A stretch of DNA of 64,000 nucleotides from Streptomyces kaniharaensis (GCF_009569385.1 NZ_WBOF01000002.1:620001-684000), one strand, 5' to 3'. Shown: positions 43,384 through 55,100, counted from the first letter of the stretch. Numbers and translations: made by a program. The notes: a model not told the origin generated them from the letters alone.

Positions 43384-44849
43384 GCAAGAAGCCGAAGACG
43401 CCCGCGCCCGCCAGGCCGCGCAAGCCCGGGATGCGCGGCTGGCCCGGCTGGGGCGCCGGCTCGGTCGGTTACGTCGAGGCACCGGCCGAATGGCGCGGCA
43501 CGACCGTGCAGGTGTGCGGGCTGTGGCCGTTCGTCGCCGGCTCGGGCACCCCGATGGTGGGCGTGCCGATCGGGCGCAACACCATCACCGGCGCCTCGCT
43601 GTGCTGCGACCCGATCAGCTGGTTCACCCGCGCCAACCTGATCCTCAACCCCAGCGAGTTCGTCCTCGGACGGCCCGGTCTGGGCAAGAGCACGATCGTG
43701 CGCCGCCAGGCGCTGGGACTGGCGGCGTTCGGCACGCACCCGATGGTGTTCGGCGACCTCAAGCCCGACTACGTCGACCTGATCGAGGCATTGGGCGGCC
43801 AGGTCATCAGCCTCGGGCGCGGGCGCGGCTATCTCAACGCGCTCGACCCGGGCGCGGCTGCCGGGGCTGCCCAGCGCCTGACCGGTGACCGGCGCCGCGC
43901 GGTGCTGGCGGACATCCACGGGCGGCGGCTGAACACGGTGTCCGCGCTGCTGACGATCCTGCGCGGCGAGCCTCCGACGGACCGCGAGGAGACGCTGGTC
44001 TCCGGCGCGCTCACCGTCCTCGACGAGCGGCACCAGGGGGTGCCGGTACTCGCCGACCTGCTTCAGGTGATCAAGGACGCCCCCGAGGCCCTGCGACACC
44101 TGGCGCTGGACCGCGGCAATCTCGGCCGCTACCGGGACATCACCGAGGGCCTGGAGTCGTCGCTGACCGCGCTGCTGGGCGGCGGGCGGCTGGGTGACAT
44201 GTTCGCGCGGCCCACCAGCGTGCCGATGGAGGTCGACCGGCCGGTCGTGTTCGACGTGTCGGCGATCGACGACAGCGAGGCTCTGCTGCAGGCTGCCGCG
44301 CTGCTGACGTGCTGGAGTTACGGGTTCGGCACCATCTCCGCGGTGCAGGCGCTCGCCGACGCGGGCCTCGCCCCCCAGCGCCACTACTTCGTGATCATGG
44401 ACGAGCTGTGGCGGGTGCTGCGCGCCGGGCGTGGCCTCGTCGACCGGGTCGACGCGCTGACCCGGCTCAACCGGCAGCGCGGTGTGGGAACCGCGATGAT
44501 CACCCACACCATGAGCGACCTGCTCGCCCTGCCGACGGAGGAAGACCGGATGAAGGCCAAGGGCTTCGTGGAACGAGCCGGCATGGTCATCACGGGTGGC
44601 CTGCCCGAGGCGGAGATGCCGCAGCTGACGCAGGTGGTCGGGATGAGCCGCGCCGAACAGGAGATGGTCGTGGGCTGGTCCAGCCCGCCGGCCTGGGACT
44701 CCTCGGCGAACCGCGAGGGCGCTCCGCCCGGACGCGGCAAGTTCCTCGTCAAGGTCGGCGGCCGGCCGGGCATCCCGGTCTCCGTCGAGCTCACCGAGGC
44801 GGAGCTGAGCATCAACGACACCAACCGGCGCTGGGCGGCGGCCCGATGA
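43380..44849 (+). CDS. VirB4-like transfer ATPase
   Basis: GTG at 43380 overlaps the SCO6880-type stop by four bases; 489 aa. P-loop LGRPGLGKSTIVRR at about 96-109 (Walker A GRPGLGKST), Walker B YFVIMDELWRVLRAG near 336-350, and the C-terminal conserved FVERAGMVITGGLPEAEMPQ. It is the energy source of the secretion channel. The N-terminal part of classical VirB4 seems to be provided by the preceding SCO6880 protein, so the two together make one VirB4 equivalent; this split is inferred from their order and sizes. Confidence 0.9.
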   Translation: MSKKPKTPAPARPRKPGMRGWPGWGAGSVGYVEAPAEWRGTTVQVCGLWPFVAGSGTPMVGVPIGRNTITGASLCCDPISWFTRANLILNPSEFVLGRPGLGKSTIVRRQALGLAAFGTHPMVFGDLKPDYVDLIEALGGQVISLGRGRGYLNALDPGAAAGAAQRLTGDRRRAVLADIHGRRLNTVSALLTILRGEPPTDREETLVSGALTVLDERHQGVPVLADLLQVIKDAPEALRHLALDRGNLGRYRDITEGLESSLTALLGGGRLGDMFARPTSVPMEVDRPVVFDVSAIDDSEALLQAAALLTCWSYGFGTISAVQALADAGLAPQRHYFVIMDELWRVLRAGRGLVDRVDALTRLNRQRGVGTAMITHTMSDLLALPTEEDRMKAKGFVERAGMVITGGLPEAEMPQLTQVVGMSRAEQEMVVGWSSPPAWDSSANREGAPPGRGKFLVKVGGRPGIPVSVELTEAELSINDTNRRWAAAR

Positions 44850-46582
44850 CGGCCACCGAGGGGCGCCGGGGCCCGGTCTCCGAGGCCGGGCCGTTCCTCG
44901 CGCTCGGAGCGATGCTGCTGGTCGTGGTGAGCGCGGTCGGCGCCTGGCTGGCCGCGATGGGCGGGGCAAGCCTGGCGGCGCGTCCGGCGCCGCCGGCCAA
45001 CCCGTTCGCCTTCGTCATCGGCCTGTTCAGCGGTTCCTACCACTGGCCGGGCGGGTACGCGACCGCGATCGCGGTGGCGGAGGCGGTCGTCATCCTCCTG
45101 ATCGCCACGCTCGCCTCCTGGCAGGTGGGCCGCAAGCGCAACCGGCCGAAGGTCGACCGGGCCGGGCGGCACCTGGGGCGGGGCAACGACCTGGCGCCCG
45201 TCAACCGGCGCGGCGCGGCCGCGACGGCGGCACGGCTCGGCACGAAGTCGGACCTGCCCGGGGTGTTCATCGGCCGCTCGATCCCCGGCGGCCAGGAGCT
45301 GTTCGGCAGCTGGGAAGACATGCACGTCGACATCTGGGGGCCGCGTACCGGCAAGACGACCCGGCGCGCGATCCCCGCGATCTGCGACGCGCCCGGCGCG
45401 GTGCTCGCGACCTCCAACAAGCGCGACATCGTCGACGCCACCCGGGGCGTGCGCGACACCAAGGGCAAGGTGTGGGTGTTCGACCCGCAGAACCGCGCGG
45501 GCGAGCAGCCCACCTGGTGGTGGAACCCGCTCAGCTACGTCACCTCAGTGGCGAACGCACGCAAGATGGCGGCGCACTTCGCCAGCGGCTCCTCCGACGC
45601 CGGCGCGAAGACCGACGCCTACTTCACCCCGGCCGGCCAGGACCTGCTCGCGTACCTGATGCTCGCGGCCGCCGTCGACAACAAGCCGATCACCCAGGTC
45701 TACACCTGGCTGACCCGGCCCAAGGACGACACCGCGGAGCGGATCCTGCGGCAGGCCGGGCACCACATGCCGGCCGACTCACTGAACGGTGTGATCACGG
45801 CGCCGGAGAAGCAGCGCGGGGGTATCTACGGAACGGCCATGCAGATGGCCTCATGCCTGGTGAACCCAGCGGTACACCCGTGGATCACCCCGGGGCGCGG
45901 CCCGGCACGGCCGGAGTTCAGCCCAGCGGACTTCGCCGTGAGCAGCGACACGCTGTACTCGCTGTCCCGTGAGGGCAAGGACAGTGCCGGCCCGCTGGTG
46001 ACCGCGTTGACCGTCGCGGTGGTCGAGGCGGCTGAGGAAGCGGCGACGACCATGCCTGGCGGGCGCCTGACGGTGCCCATCGTCGGGGTGCTGGACGAGG
46101 CCGCCAACGTGTGCCGGTGGGCGGACCTGCCGGACCTGTACTCGCACTACGGCTCGCGCGGCATCATCCTGATGACGATCCTGCAGTCCTGGGACCAGGG
46201 TGTGGAGGTCTGGGGCGAGAAGGGCATGGGCAAGCTCTGGTCGAGCGCCAACCGCCGCGTGTACGGCGGTGGTGTGTCCGACGCCAAGTTCCTCGGCGAC
46301 CTGAGCACGCTGGCCGGCGAGTACGAGGTCGACACGTATTCGGCGTCGTACGGCGGTAACCAGGGCGGTGGGCTGTTCGGGAGCCGCTCGACCAGCCACA
46401 GCACGCGTCGCGAGCGCGTGCTGGACGTCTCCGACCTCGCGGCGATGCCGCCGGGGCGGGCACTCGTGCTGGCGTCGGGTGCGCCGCCTGCGCTGGTGGA
46501 GACCGTGCCGTGGTGGGAGACCAGGCACGCCGAGGCGGTCAAGGCCTCGCTGGCCACGTACGACCCGGGGGCCCGCTCGTGA
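44846..46582 (+). CDS. VirD4/TraG-like coupling ATPase
   Basis: ATG at 44846 overlaps the VirB4-like stop (ATGA); 578 aa. Two N-terminal membrane helices (about 18-38 and 73-92), Walker A GPRTGKTT at 165-172, Walker B IVGVLDEAANVCRWADLPDL around 415-430, and the VirD4 motif ILMTILQSWDQGVEVWG. It binds the relaxase-DNA complex and brings it to the channel. The combination with a MOBP relaxase in the same window supports a full relaxase-based transfer system. Confidence 0.92.
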   Translation: MTATEGRRGPVSEAGPFLALGAMLLVVVSAVGAWLAAMGGASLAARPAPPANPFAFVIGLFSGSYHWPGGYATAIAVAEAVVILLIATLASWQVGRKRNRPKVDRAGRHLGRGNDLAPVNRRGAAATAARLGTKSDLPGVFIGRSIPGGQELFGSWEDMHVDIWGPRTGKTTRRAIPAICDAPGAVLATSNKRDIVDATRGVRDTKGKVWVFDPQNRAGEQPTWWWNPLSYVTSVANARKMAAHFASGSSDAGAKTDAYFTPAGQDLLAYLMLAAAVDNKPITQVYTWLTRPKDDTAERILRQAGHHMPADSLNGVITAPEKQRGGIYGTAMQMASCLVNPAVHPWITPGRGPARPEFSPADFAVSSDTLYSLSREGKDSAGPLVTALTVAVVEAAEEAATTMPGGRLTVPIVGVLDEAANVCRWADLPDLYSHYGSRGIILMTILQSWDQGVEVWGEKGMGKLWSSANRRVYGGGVSDAKFLGDLSTLAGEYEVDTYSASYGGNQGGGLFGSRSTSHSTRRERVLDVSDLAAMPPGRALVLASGAPPALVETVPWWETRHAEAVKASLATYDPGARS

Positions 46583-47028
46583 GCGATGACGACTTCGACC
46601 TGTGGGACGACGAGGACACGGACGAGGACGCGTCGGCGGAGCCGGTGTTCGGGACCGTCGAGGAGTTCGTCGTCGACTACCTCGCCCCGATGGTGGCCAG
46701 GCGCCTCAACGGGGTGACGCTCACCTGGTGCCCGGACTGGTGGATGCATGCCGAGGCGATCTCCCGGCTGAACGCGATGTGGCGGGCGTGGGAGAACCTG
46801 CGCCTGGATCCTGCGCTGGGGATGTCCACGTGGTGGATCCACCACGCCGACCCGCAGTTGCACGTGCTGCTGGACCCAGACAACGGCCCGTTCAGTGCCT
46901 GCTCGCCGGTCGAAGGGCACTCCGAGCATCCGCCGGCGCCCTTGCCGACTAACCCGGCGGACCCGCGGATGTGGCTCGGCACGGCATTCAGCAGTACGGC
47001 CGTTGCTGAGCAGGCGCTGGAGGACTGA
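46579..47028 (+). CDS. DUF4913 protein, 149 aa
   Basis: GTG at 46579 overlaps the coupling-protein stop by four bases. Acidic N-terminus (VSDDDFDLWDDEDTDEDAS), then the DUF4913 core with VEEFVVDYLAPMVARRL, WCPDWWMHAEAISRLNAMWR and STWWIHHADPQLHVLLD. DUF4913 proteins are common at the end of actinobacterial transfer operons; their function is not known. Cytoplasmic. Last gene of the rightward operon, followed by a 20-bp-stem terminator. Confidence 0.88.
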   Translation: MSDDDFDLWDDEDTDEDASAEPVFGTVEEFVVDYLAPMVARRLNGVTLTWCPDWWMHAEAISRLNAMWRAWENLRLDPALGMSTWWIHHADPQLHVLLDPDNGPFSACSPVEGHSEHPPAPLPTNPADPRMWLGTAFSSTAVAEQALED

Positions 47029-47041
47029 CAACGCTCCCTAT

Positions 47042-47083
47042 GGCGGTGGGTTCTGAGACGAGGTCGTCTCAGAACCCACCGCC
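47042..47083. terminator. Very strong bidirectional hairpin
   Basis: Perfect 20-bp stem, left arm GGCGGTGGGTTCTGAGACGA, 2-base loop, then the exact complement. Lies between the convergent transfer operon and the coiled-coil gene, 14 bases after the DUF4913 stop and 10 before the opposite stop. Confidence 0.88.
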
Positions 47084-47092
47084 GTTGTCCGT

Positions 47093-49066
47093 TCAGCGTC
47101 CCTGGTCGCTGCCCAGGTCGCGGCCGCGGCCCTTGGCAGGGGCGCTCGGGGTGGCCGCCGGCGTCGCGGACGTCTTCCCGAGGCCCTCGTTGACGCGCTT
47201 GGCACCGTCGTGCGCCGCCACCTTGGCCGCGCTCCCGCCGCGGCCCACCTTCGCCAACTGCCGGTCGGCATTGGTCTTGAGGGCCTTCTTGGACGGTCCC
47301 CGGCGCACGGGTGACGGGGCCTGGCGCGCCGGAGCAGGGCGTGCAGCGGCCGGTGCAGGCGCCGGCGCATCAGTCGCGGGCCCCGCGGCCTCGGCGGCCG
47401 GGGCACTGGGCGCGGCCGGCGGCGTGGTGGACCAGGACGCCCATTGCGGGTCGTCGCCCCACTGGCTCTGATAGCCCTGGACGACCTGCTCCTTGGTCAC
47501 GCCAGGGGGCAGGGCAGCCGGGTCGCTCGGCTCACTCGCCGCCAGGCGGTCGGCCTGGGCCTCGACGACGCCCGCGGCGCCACGGTCGATCTCAGCCGAC
47601 CCCCGCAGGACCTCCGCCTTCGCCGCCAGGCTGTTGATCTCCACCTCGGCGATTTCGTCTTTGGGCTTCCCGTCGACCATGAGTCCCGCGATCTGGGCCT
47701 CTTTCCGCAGAGCGGCGTCGAGTTTCTCCCCCGCCCGGCGATTGAGTTCCAGCGCTTTCTTGCGGACCTCCTCGGGCTCCCCAGGCTCCTTGACATCGAC
47801 CATGCTCTCCAGCGCCGCTGCCGCGTCAGCCCGGTTGACGTCCTCATCCAGCTCCAGGCCGTAGTAGCCGACGAGCTTCTCGTTCATCGCGTCGAGCGCC
47901 TGATCCCGGGCCGCCCCGTGCGACCAGTGGTTGACCTCACTCCAGAGCCCTGCGGCCTCGGCCGGGGACACCTCGGCTATCAAGCCCTGGTCCAGCCGTG
48001 CCCGCAGCGACGCGCCGCGGTAGACCAGAGCCGGGTCCTCACCACGCTGCTCAGCCTCGACGGCCTCCCGGTCCAGGTTCAGGGCGGCCTGGTACCGGCG
48101 CTCGCGCAGGACCGACTGCTGAAGGGTGTCGACCTGCCGGTCGTGCTCGCCCTCGGGCAGCTCGGCCGGATCCGCGTCCGCCAGGCGATCCCGCGCCTCC
48201 TGCCACTTCTCCGCCCGCTCCCCGGCCCGCCGGTGTTCGGCGCTCATCGCGTGGAGGACCTCCTGGGGGCTGGCCTCCTCCTCACGCGCGGCCACCCGGC
48301 GCTGGCGCTCTTCCTCGGCTTTGAGGAGCTCCGGAACGCGCTGCGCCTCCACCACGGCCAGCGGCTCCTTACCGCCGACCGGGCCGCCTGTGTTCTCGTA
48401 GACACGGATGACCACGTTGTCGCCGAGCGGCTCGCCGTCCGTTCCAGCGACCCACTGCTGGTGAGCGTGGGCGGCGACGAGGTCCGGTTCTTCCCAGTCG
48501 TGTCCGCGGATCTCGCCAGTGGCCAGCTGGGTGTCCGTCGACGGGTCCTCGATGACGTACAGGTAGCTGGCCTGGCCGCTCTCGGCCGCCGCTTCCCGGC
48601 CCGCCTCCGCCTTCTCCTGCAGGTTCGGGTCGGACAGGGCGATGGCGCGCGACAGGTCCTGGACCGGCAGCATGTCGTCCGGGATGCGCACCCCGTACTT
48701 CTCGTGAATCTTCTCCCGCATGTGGTGCAGCGCGGCGGCGGCCTGCGGATCGGATCCGCCCCATTCATAAGCCGTCTGCCAGGCCCGACCGAGCGGGCGC
48801 ATCCCCTCAGGCGTCGGTTCCAGGTTGTCCCAGAACCGGTCGTCGTAGGGGGCGCGCAGCCATGGCTCTGCGGCGGCGCGTTCGCGCCACTGCTTCTCGG
48901 CCGCCGCTTCCTGCTCGCGCTCCCACCGCTGGCGACGCTCCCGCGCGTTGTTCTCGGCGGCGATGGTGGCCATGGTCAGAAGCAGCTTGACCAGCGCATC
49001 GGCGCTGGTGGTGACAGCCATCTCGACTTCGCGGCTGTGGACCCGCATCTCTGGGTCGTCAAACAC
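47093..49066 (-). CDS. Large coiled-coil protein, 657 aa, in operon with the methyltransferase-helicase
   Basis: GTG at 49066 with GAGGGGAA upstream. After a short N-terminal helix (ADALVKLLLTMATIAAENNA) come highly charged helical stretches (REQEAAAEKQW..., EERQRRVAAREEEASPQEVL, RRAGERAEKWQEARDRLADA), then an Ala/Pro-rich linker (about 555-600) and a basic tail (KKALKTNADRQLAKVGRGGS). Predicted mostly coiled coil with a disordered, positively charged C-terminus that could bind DNA. No enzymatic motif. It lies 59 bp downstream of the giant gene and shares its operon, so a structural partner role is likely but unproven. Confidence 0.75.
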   Translation of the reverse strand: MFDDPEMRVHSREVEMAVTTSADALVKLLLTMATIAAENNARERRQRWEREQEAAAEKQWRERAAAEPWLRAPYDDRFWDNLEPTPEGMRPLGRAWQTAYEWGGSDPQAAAALHHMREKIHEKYGVRIPDDMLPVQDLSRAIALSDPNLQEKAEAGREAAAESGQASYLYVIEDPSTDTQLATGEIRGHDWEEPDLVAAHAHQQWVAGTDGEPLGDNVVIRVYENTGGPVGGKEPLAVVEAQRVPELLKAEEERQRRVAAREEEASPQEVLHAMSAEHRRAGERAEKWQEARDRLADADPAELPEGEHDRQVDTLQQSVLRERRYQAALNLDREAVEAEQRGEDPALVYRGASLRARLDQGLIAEVSPAEAAGLWSEVNHWSHGAARDQALDAMNEKLVGYYGLELDEDVNRADAAAALESMVDVKEPGEPEEVRKKALELNRRAGEKLDAALRKEAQIAGLMVDGKPKDEIAEVEINSLAAKAEVLRGSAEIDRGAAGVVEAQADRLAASEPSDPAALPPGVTKEQVVQGYQSQWGDDPQWASWSTTPPAAPSAPAAEAAGPATDAPAPAPAAARPAPARQAPSPVRRGPSKKALKTNADRQLAKVGRGGSAAKVAAHDGAKRVNEGLGKTSATPAATPSAPAKGRGRDLGSDQGR

Positions 49067-49125
49067 GTCGTTCCCCTCTCTTCGTGCCGCGCCGCGCGGC
49101 ACGGTGTCTCAACGGGCAGTTGTCG

Positions 49126-52100
49126 TCAGATTTCTGCACCGCTCCCCCGGACCTGCGTGGGCGTCTGCGGAGCCGGCTGGTCCGGCTGACGTGGTGTTGT
49201 CTTGGGTCCGGCCACGTTGGCGATCGGCTTCATACCCCGGGCGGCGAGGTCGATCTGGCCGGAGTTGCGAGCCTGCGCGCTCGCCACAGCGGGCGCGGCC
49301 GGAGCTGCCTGCGGGGTGTCGCCCCGGCCCTTGGCCGCGTAGTTACCCGCGCTGGTCGCGAACGTCGTGAGCAGCTTATGGGCAACTCGGTCAGTCTCGA
49401 ATGTGCGAGCCAGCTTCGACGTTGCCTTGGAGACCACCTCGGCGGTGTCCCGGGCGACTCCCCCGAAGAACTCCCTCCAGCGCCTGTCCTTGGAGACCTC
49501 CGGGTAGCGATCCCCGGCGGCTTCCTTGAGCGCCTTCTGGATCCGGCCGGGACCGGCCCAGACGTTGGCCACCTGCGCCCAGGACTCGGACCTTCCGTAG
49601 TGCTGCGCCATGTACGCACGGACCCGTTCAAAGGCTCCCTTGGCCGCCTGCGCGTGGTTCACCTCTTCCGGTGCGGGCTTGAACATGGCTGGGACGTCGT
49701 CATCGTCGAGCCCGAGTTGAGCACGCATCTTCGCGATGGACGCGCTGTGAGCATCAAACTCCCTGGCCACGCTGTCCGCCGCTTCGGGTGACAGGATCTC
49801 AGAGATGTACCTGCGGGCCGGGCCGAAGGAGTTCTGCAGGTCATCGTGAACCAGCGAACCGAAGTCGGGGGCCGGCTTCTCCGGCTCCTCCAGGTCAGGT
49901 ATGTCCTCCGCCGCCTCAGCTGGGGGTTCCTCGACCGGAATGTCGGGCCTCGCGACCGCTTCGGCGACGACGCGCTCCTCTTCCTTGGCTTGCTCTCTGG
50001 GCAGTTCGGTCGTCGCGGCGGCCACATCTGCTCCTTCTGGCTGGGCCGCTCTGTCAGCGGATATAGGCGATGGCTCATCGTCAGAGAGTCCGTCATCGAA
50101 GAGGGCGGGTTCCTCCCATCCGGTCCCGGGAGTGAGGGGTCCCGCTGTACTCGTCTCGATTGCCATGGTGGTTCCCTCCCTGGACGGTGCCGCTTCCTGC
50201 GGCGCTGGTGCTGGGGTCTCGTCTTTGGCAGTGGTGCCTGAGGACTCGTCGGCAGCGTCGCTGCTGCCTTGGACAACGTGATCGGGCGGCTCGTTGCGCC
50301 CGGTCGTCTGCGATTCGGGGGCCGGTGCCGTGTCCGTGGGCTCGGCTTCTGCTGCGGCGCCGGCCATCGTGGGCTTCGCGGACTCGGCTTCCTCGGCGGC
50401 GGTCCGCTGTACCGCGTGCTCATCGTCGATCTGGCGTTCCAGGTCGGCCGCTTCGGCTTGCAGGGCGGCGAGTTCCGCCTCGGATTCCTGGGACGCGTGC
50501 CCTCCCGCGTGCTGGAGTTGCTCGGACCGCTCGGCGATCTTCTCGTTGAGGATGACCAGCCGCCCCAGCAGCCGTTCTTCACGTTCCAGGGAGCGGGCGT
50601 GCTCGCGGTAGGGGTTGTCGGCCTTGTCCTGGAGCTTGCCCACGAGTTCATCGCGCCGTGCCCGGCGCAGTTCCACCTCGGCGGCAAGCTTCTTCGTGTC
50701 GTCGCCGAGTCTGGCGATGAAGGCTTCCAGGGACTGGACGGCCCCTCGCCCAGTCGCGGTGGTGACCTTCTGGGCGTGCCAGACACCGCGGTCTTCACGG
50801 TGGCCGAGCGGCACGACGTGGCCCCAGGGGAAGCGGAGCTTGAGCAGGCGGTTGGCGTTGCGGTCGTAGGCGATCTCGGCGTGGAAGGCGTGGCCGCCCA
50901 TGGTGCCGAGCGGGATCTGACGGCCTCGGGGGAGAGTGGTGTCCCTGGCGATGGCTTCAAGATGGGCGCCGAGCGCATGGGCGGCTTTGTCCCGCTCGTG
51001 GTGGGCCTGGTCGCCGAGGGTCATGGCGAAAGCGTCGCCAGCGGTGGGAGTGGTCTTGGGCAGGGCGGAACGCATCGCTGCGAGGGCGGTATCGGCCTCA
51101 TCGAGAAAGGCGGTGAGGTCCTGGATCTCACGGGCCTGTCGGTCGTGCGCGCGGTCCCAGGAGCGGGAGAGGCTCTGCATCCGGGCGCGTTCGGCCGTCG
51201 CCTCGACGTGCTGGAGGATCGTCGGGTCGCCGGAGGCTAGTGCGTTGAGCAGTCCGAGGTTCATGGCCTCGTCGCCGATGTCCTCGATCTCGCGGATGTT
51301 GAAGCTGCGGCGCTGGACCTGCGCGATGAACCGGGCTTTGCGGGCGAGCGCGTTCAGGCGGAACTCGTCGAAGGTGCCGGCGGTGAGGTAGTAGAAGACC
51401 CGGACGTCATCGGGTGTGCCCGGAATCTCGGGCATGTGCAGGTTGCCCTGCCGTTCCAGCCGTCCGTCGCGCTGGGCCATGTCGGCCGGCCGCCAAGGGT
51501 AGGAGACGTGATGTAGGGCGATGGCGCGGCTCTGGACGTTGGTGCCGGTGCCCATCTTCTGGGTGCTGCCGATCAGGACGGCGACCTTGCCGGAACGGCA
51601 GTCCGCAAAGAGCCGTTCCTTCTTGGCGTCCGTATTGGCCTCGTGAATGAACCGGATGCTCTCCCGGGGCATGCCGGCGGCGGCGAGTTTGTCTCGCAGG
51701 TCCGCGTACAGGTCGACGGCGTGCTCAGCGCTGCTGCCCGGGGTGCCCTCGTCGAGGAAGACCAACTGCAAGGCTCCGGGCAGCGGCTGGGCGGTCGGGT
51801 CCTTGCTGGAGACCGGGTAGACGTTGTCCTTGTTCGCCAACCAGACCTGGTGGACCTGCTCGGCGACGTCCTGCAGTTTGCTGCCCTGTTCCTCCTCACC
51901 TCCGACCAACCGCATATCGAGGGACGCGCGCAGGCCGAGCCCGAGGGCCTTGAGGACTCCCCCGGGCTCGCTGATCCACGGCTGATTCTTGAGCGAGGTG
52001 AGGAACTCCCGCTGCGCACGGGTGGTGTCGACGACGATGCTCTCGCCGCGCTGGTTGTCCTTGCCGGAACGGATCGCCGGGACGGGCAGATTGAGGTCTT

Positions 52101-55100
52101 CCGCCATCTGGACATCGGCGAACGTATGGTAAACCCGCATCATCTCCGGGACGTTGAAGAACCGGGAGAAGCGGGCCTTGAAGCGGTATCCCCCGCCCTT
52201 GGGATCGGGTTCGAGTGCCGAGACGACCTCTCCGAACGTTGCCGCCCAGTTGTCGAAGGCCTCCAAACCCATCGATTCGAGAAGCTCAGGGGCGAGGTAG
52301 CGCATCAGGACGTACGCCTCGGTGACGCTGTTGGCCACGGGCGTGCCGGTGGCCAGGGTGGCGACCCGCCCGGTGGTGCTCTTCTCCCGAAGCATGTCGA
52401 GCACCATGTGCAGCTTGGTGGCCTTGGCCGACCCCTCGATGGCGGCGCCGGGGATCGCGGAAACCGTCCTGAGGTTCTTGAACTCGTGAGCCTCGTCCAG
52501 AAAGACGTAGTCGATGCCGGTGTCCTCCAGGAACACGCCCGTGCCCTGGGTCTTGTCGATCTCGGCTTTGAGCCTGGCCTCCGCGTTGGCGATGGAGTTT
52601 TCGATCTGCTTGACGGTGCGGTCGCTCAGCCCGGCCCCGACGGCGGCATCCAGCTGGCCCCGGAGATTGCCGATCTCTCGGTCCATGTAGCCCTGGATCG
52701 TCTCGGGCCGCAGCGGCACCCGCGTGAACGCCTCATGGGTGAGGATCACCGCGTCCCAGTCGCCGCCGGCGATCCTGGCCATGAACTTGGCCCGCTTGCT
52801 GGCTCCGAGGTCACTGGCGCTGATCGCCAGCAGCTTGGCGTTCGGATAGAGCTGGCGGAACTCCCCCGTCCACTGCTTGAGCATGTGGTTGGGGACCACG
52901 ATGCACGGCTTGGTCGCCATTCCGGTTCGGCGCAGCTCCATCGCACCGGCAGCCATGGTCGCGGTCTTGCCGGCGCCGACCACATGGGCGAGCAAGTTGG
53001 TTGGCTGGGACAGGATCTGACGGATCGCCTGATTCTGGTGCGGCCTCATCACCCAGTCGCTGACAGCCCCCGGCAATGTGAGCGGCTCAGCACTGTGCTC
53101 GGGCAGCACCAGGTTGTTGAACTGGTCGTTGTAGATCCGCGTGAGCCGGACGCTGCGCTGCTCGTCGTTCCATATCCAGTCGTCGAAGGCGTCGCGCAGA
53201 TGAGTGACCTTCTCGGCGGCTTCCGCGGTCGCGTCCTCGTCGACGTGGACGTTGCCGTCGCGGTCGCGCCAGGTGACTTTGATGGCCGAGTCGGTCTGCC
53301 GGAGCATCGCCTCGAACAGGGCTCCGGCTGAGCGCTTCTCGGTACCCCACTGCGAAGTCGCGGCGTCGCCGTGCTGAGCGCCCTTGACCTCCCAGGTGGT
53401 GCCGCCGACGTAGAGGACCTCGGCATCGGGCATGCCAAGGTCGCGCAGGAACTGGGTGTAGACATCGACCGGGATCCACGGGGCACCGACCTTGGCCTTG
53501 ATCTCGGCGGGGCTCAGGTCGTCCGGCTGCACCTGCTGAAGCGCCACGACGTTGACCTCGTACGCCGGGTCGCTGGCGGCGGACTCCTGAGCCTGCTGGA
53601 GCTTGGTGCGGACGTTGCCGGACAGATAGCGCGTGCGCGGTTCCCACGCTCCGTCCTGGGCCGGGTCGCGGAAGGCCAGCGGGCCGAGCTGGCGTTCGGC
53701 CTCGGCTTCGTCGACGCCGAGCAGCTGGGCCACCCGGCTCAGGTGCAGGACGCCGCCGTCGTGTTCCAGGGCCAGTGCGAGGGCATCCTCCGGGTCCTGG
53801 GCCCGCTCGGGCAAGACGCGGGGTTCCAGGACGCGCTGGGTGAGGACCTTCTGCTCGGTGGCGGTCTTGGTGTCGTCGTCCCACGTCTCCAGTCCGAACA
53901 GCAGGCTGGCGTCCGGGTCGTCTGCGATCAGCGCGTAGGCGGTCGGCCACTTCCAAGCGTCCGGGACGGCGGTGAGCCCCTGGGCCTCGGCACGTTCCCG
54001 GGCCTCCTTGGGGGTGAAAGTACGGGTCTGACGGGGCTTGGCCAGCGAAGGGCTGCTCTTCCGGTACGCCCCGTAGGCCTCGCGCAGCTGGGTGCGTCTG
54101 GCGGCGAGCTCCGGGGTCTCTCCAGCAGCGTCGGTGGCGGCCTCGGCCGCGTACAACCCGAGGACCTGCTGCTTGAGCACGATCAGCTGGACAAGGCGGT
54201 CGTATTGGTCGGGGTGGACGTCCAGGGGCACCATGCGCCCGGCCTCGACGATCGTCGGGCGGCCGGCTTCGTCCAAGCCGAGCGAGCCCTCCGCCGCTCC
54301 CGCCGGGGCGATGGCCAAGGCGCGGCTCTGCTCACCTGCCGTCGCGGTGGCACCGCGGCCGTTCTCGAAGGCTTCGCGGGCGATGTCCTGGGCGACTTCG
54401 CTAAGACGCTGGGAGGCGTCGAGGCCAGAGCCGTCGACCGTCAACTCCGGGCCGAACTGACCGAGCCGGGCGCGGAGTCCACCGAGAACATGGCCAGGGT
54501 TGTCCTCGAAGTAGGCATTGCAGCGCACGGGCTCCGAGTGGCCAGGGAGAACCTGTTCCTGCGCGTGAAGCCACCGGTCGCTGCCCCGGCGCTCCCCACG
54601 CTCACGGCGGCGTAGGAAGAGGACGTCCGTGACGACATCGGTGCCGGCGGCTGCCTGGTGGGCACCTGCGGGCAGGCGGACCGCACCGATGAGGTCGCCG
54701 AGTTCGTACATCCGCTCGCGCGCTGCGGAGTCCTTGGCGTCGAGGGTGTAGCGCGAGGTGATCAAGGCGACCACGCCACCGGGCCGGGTGGCGGCGAGCG
54801 ACTTGAGGACGAACAGGTCGTGGATGGAGAGGGCGCGGTCCTTGTTGTGGACGGGGTCGTAGGGCTGGTAGCGACCGAAGGGGACGTTACCGACGACGGC
54901 GTCGAAGCTCGCCTCGGGCAGCCGGACGTCTTCGAGGCCAGCCGTGATGATTTGGGCGTCCGGGTACAGGTGGCGGGAGATCGCGGCGGTGACCGGATCG
55001 AGTTCAACGCCGGTCATCCGGATCTGGTGGCTGGTGTCCTGCGGGGCCGCGCTGATGAAGTTGCCGGAGCCGGAGCCGGGTTCGAGGACGGAGCCGCCAT

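Noticed and set aside
51643..53331. 562-codon plus-strand frame opposite the giant helicase gene
   Set aside because: Antisense shadow of a conserved helicase; no ribosome site and no recognisable domain.
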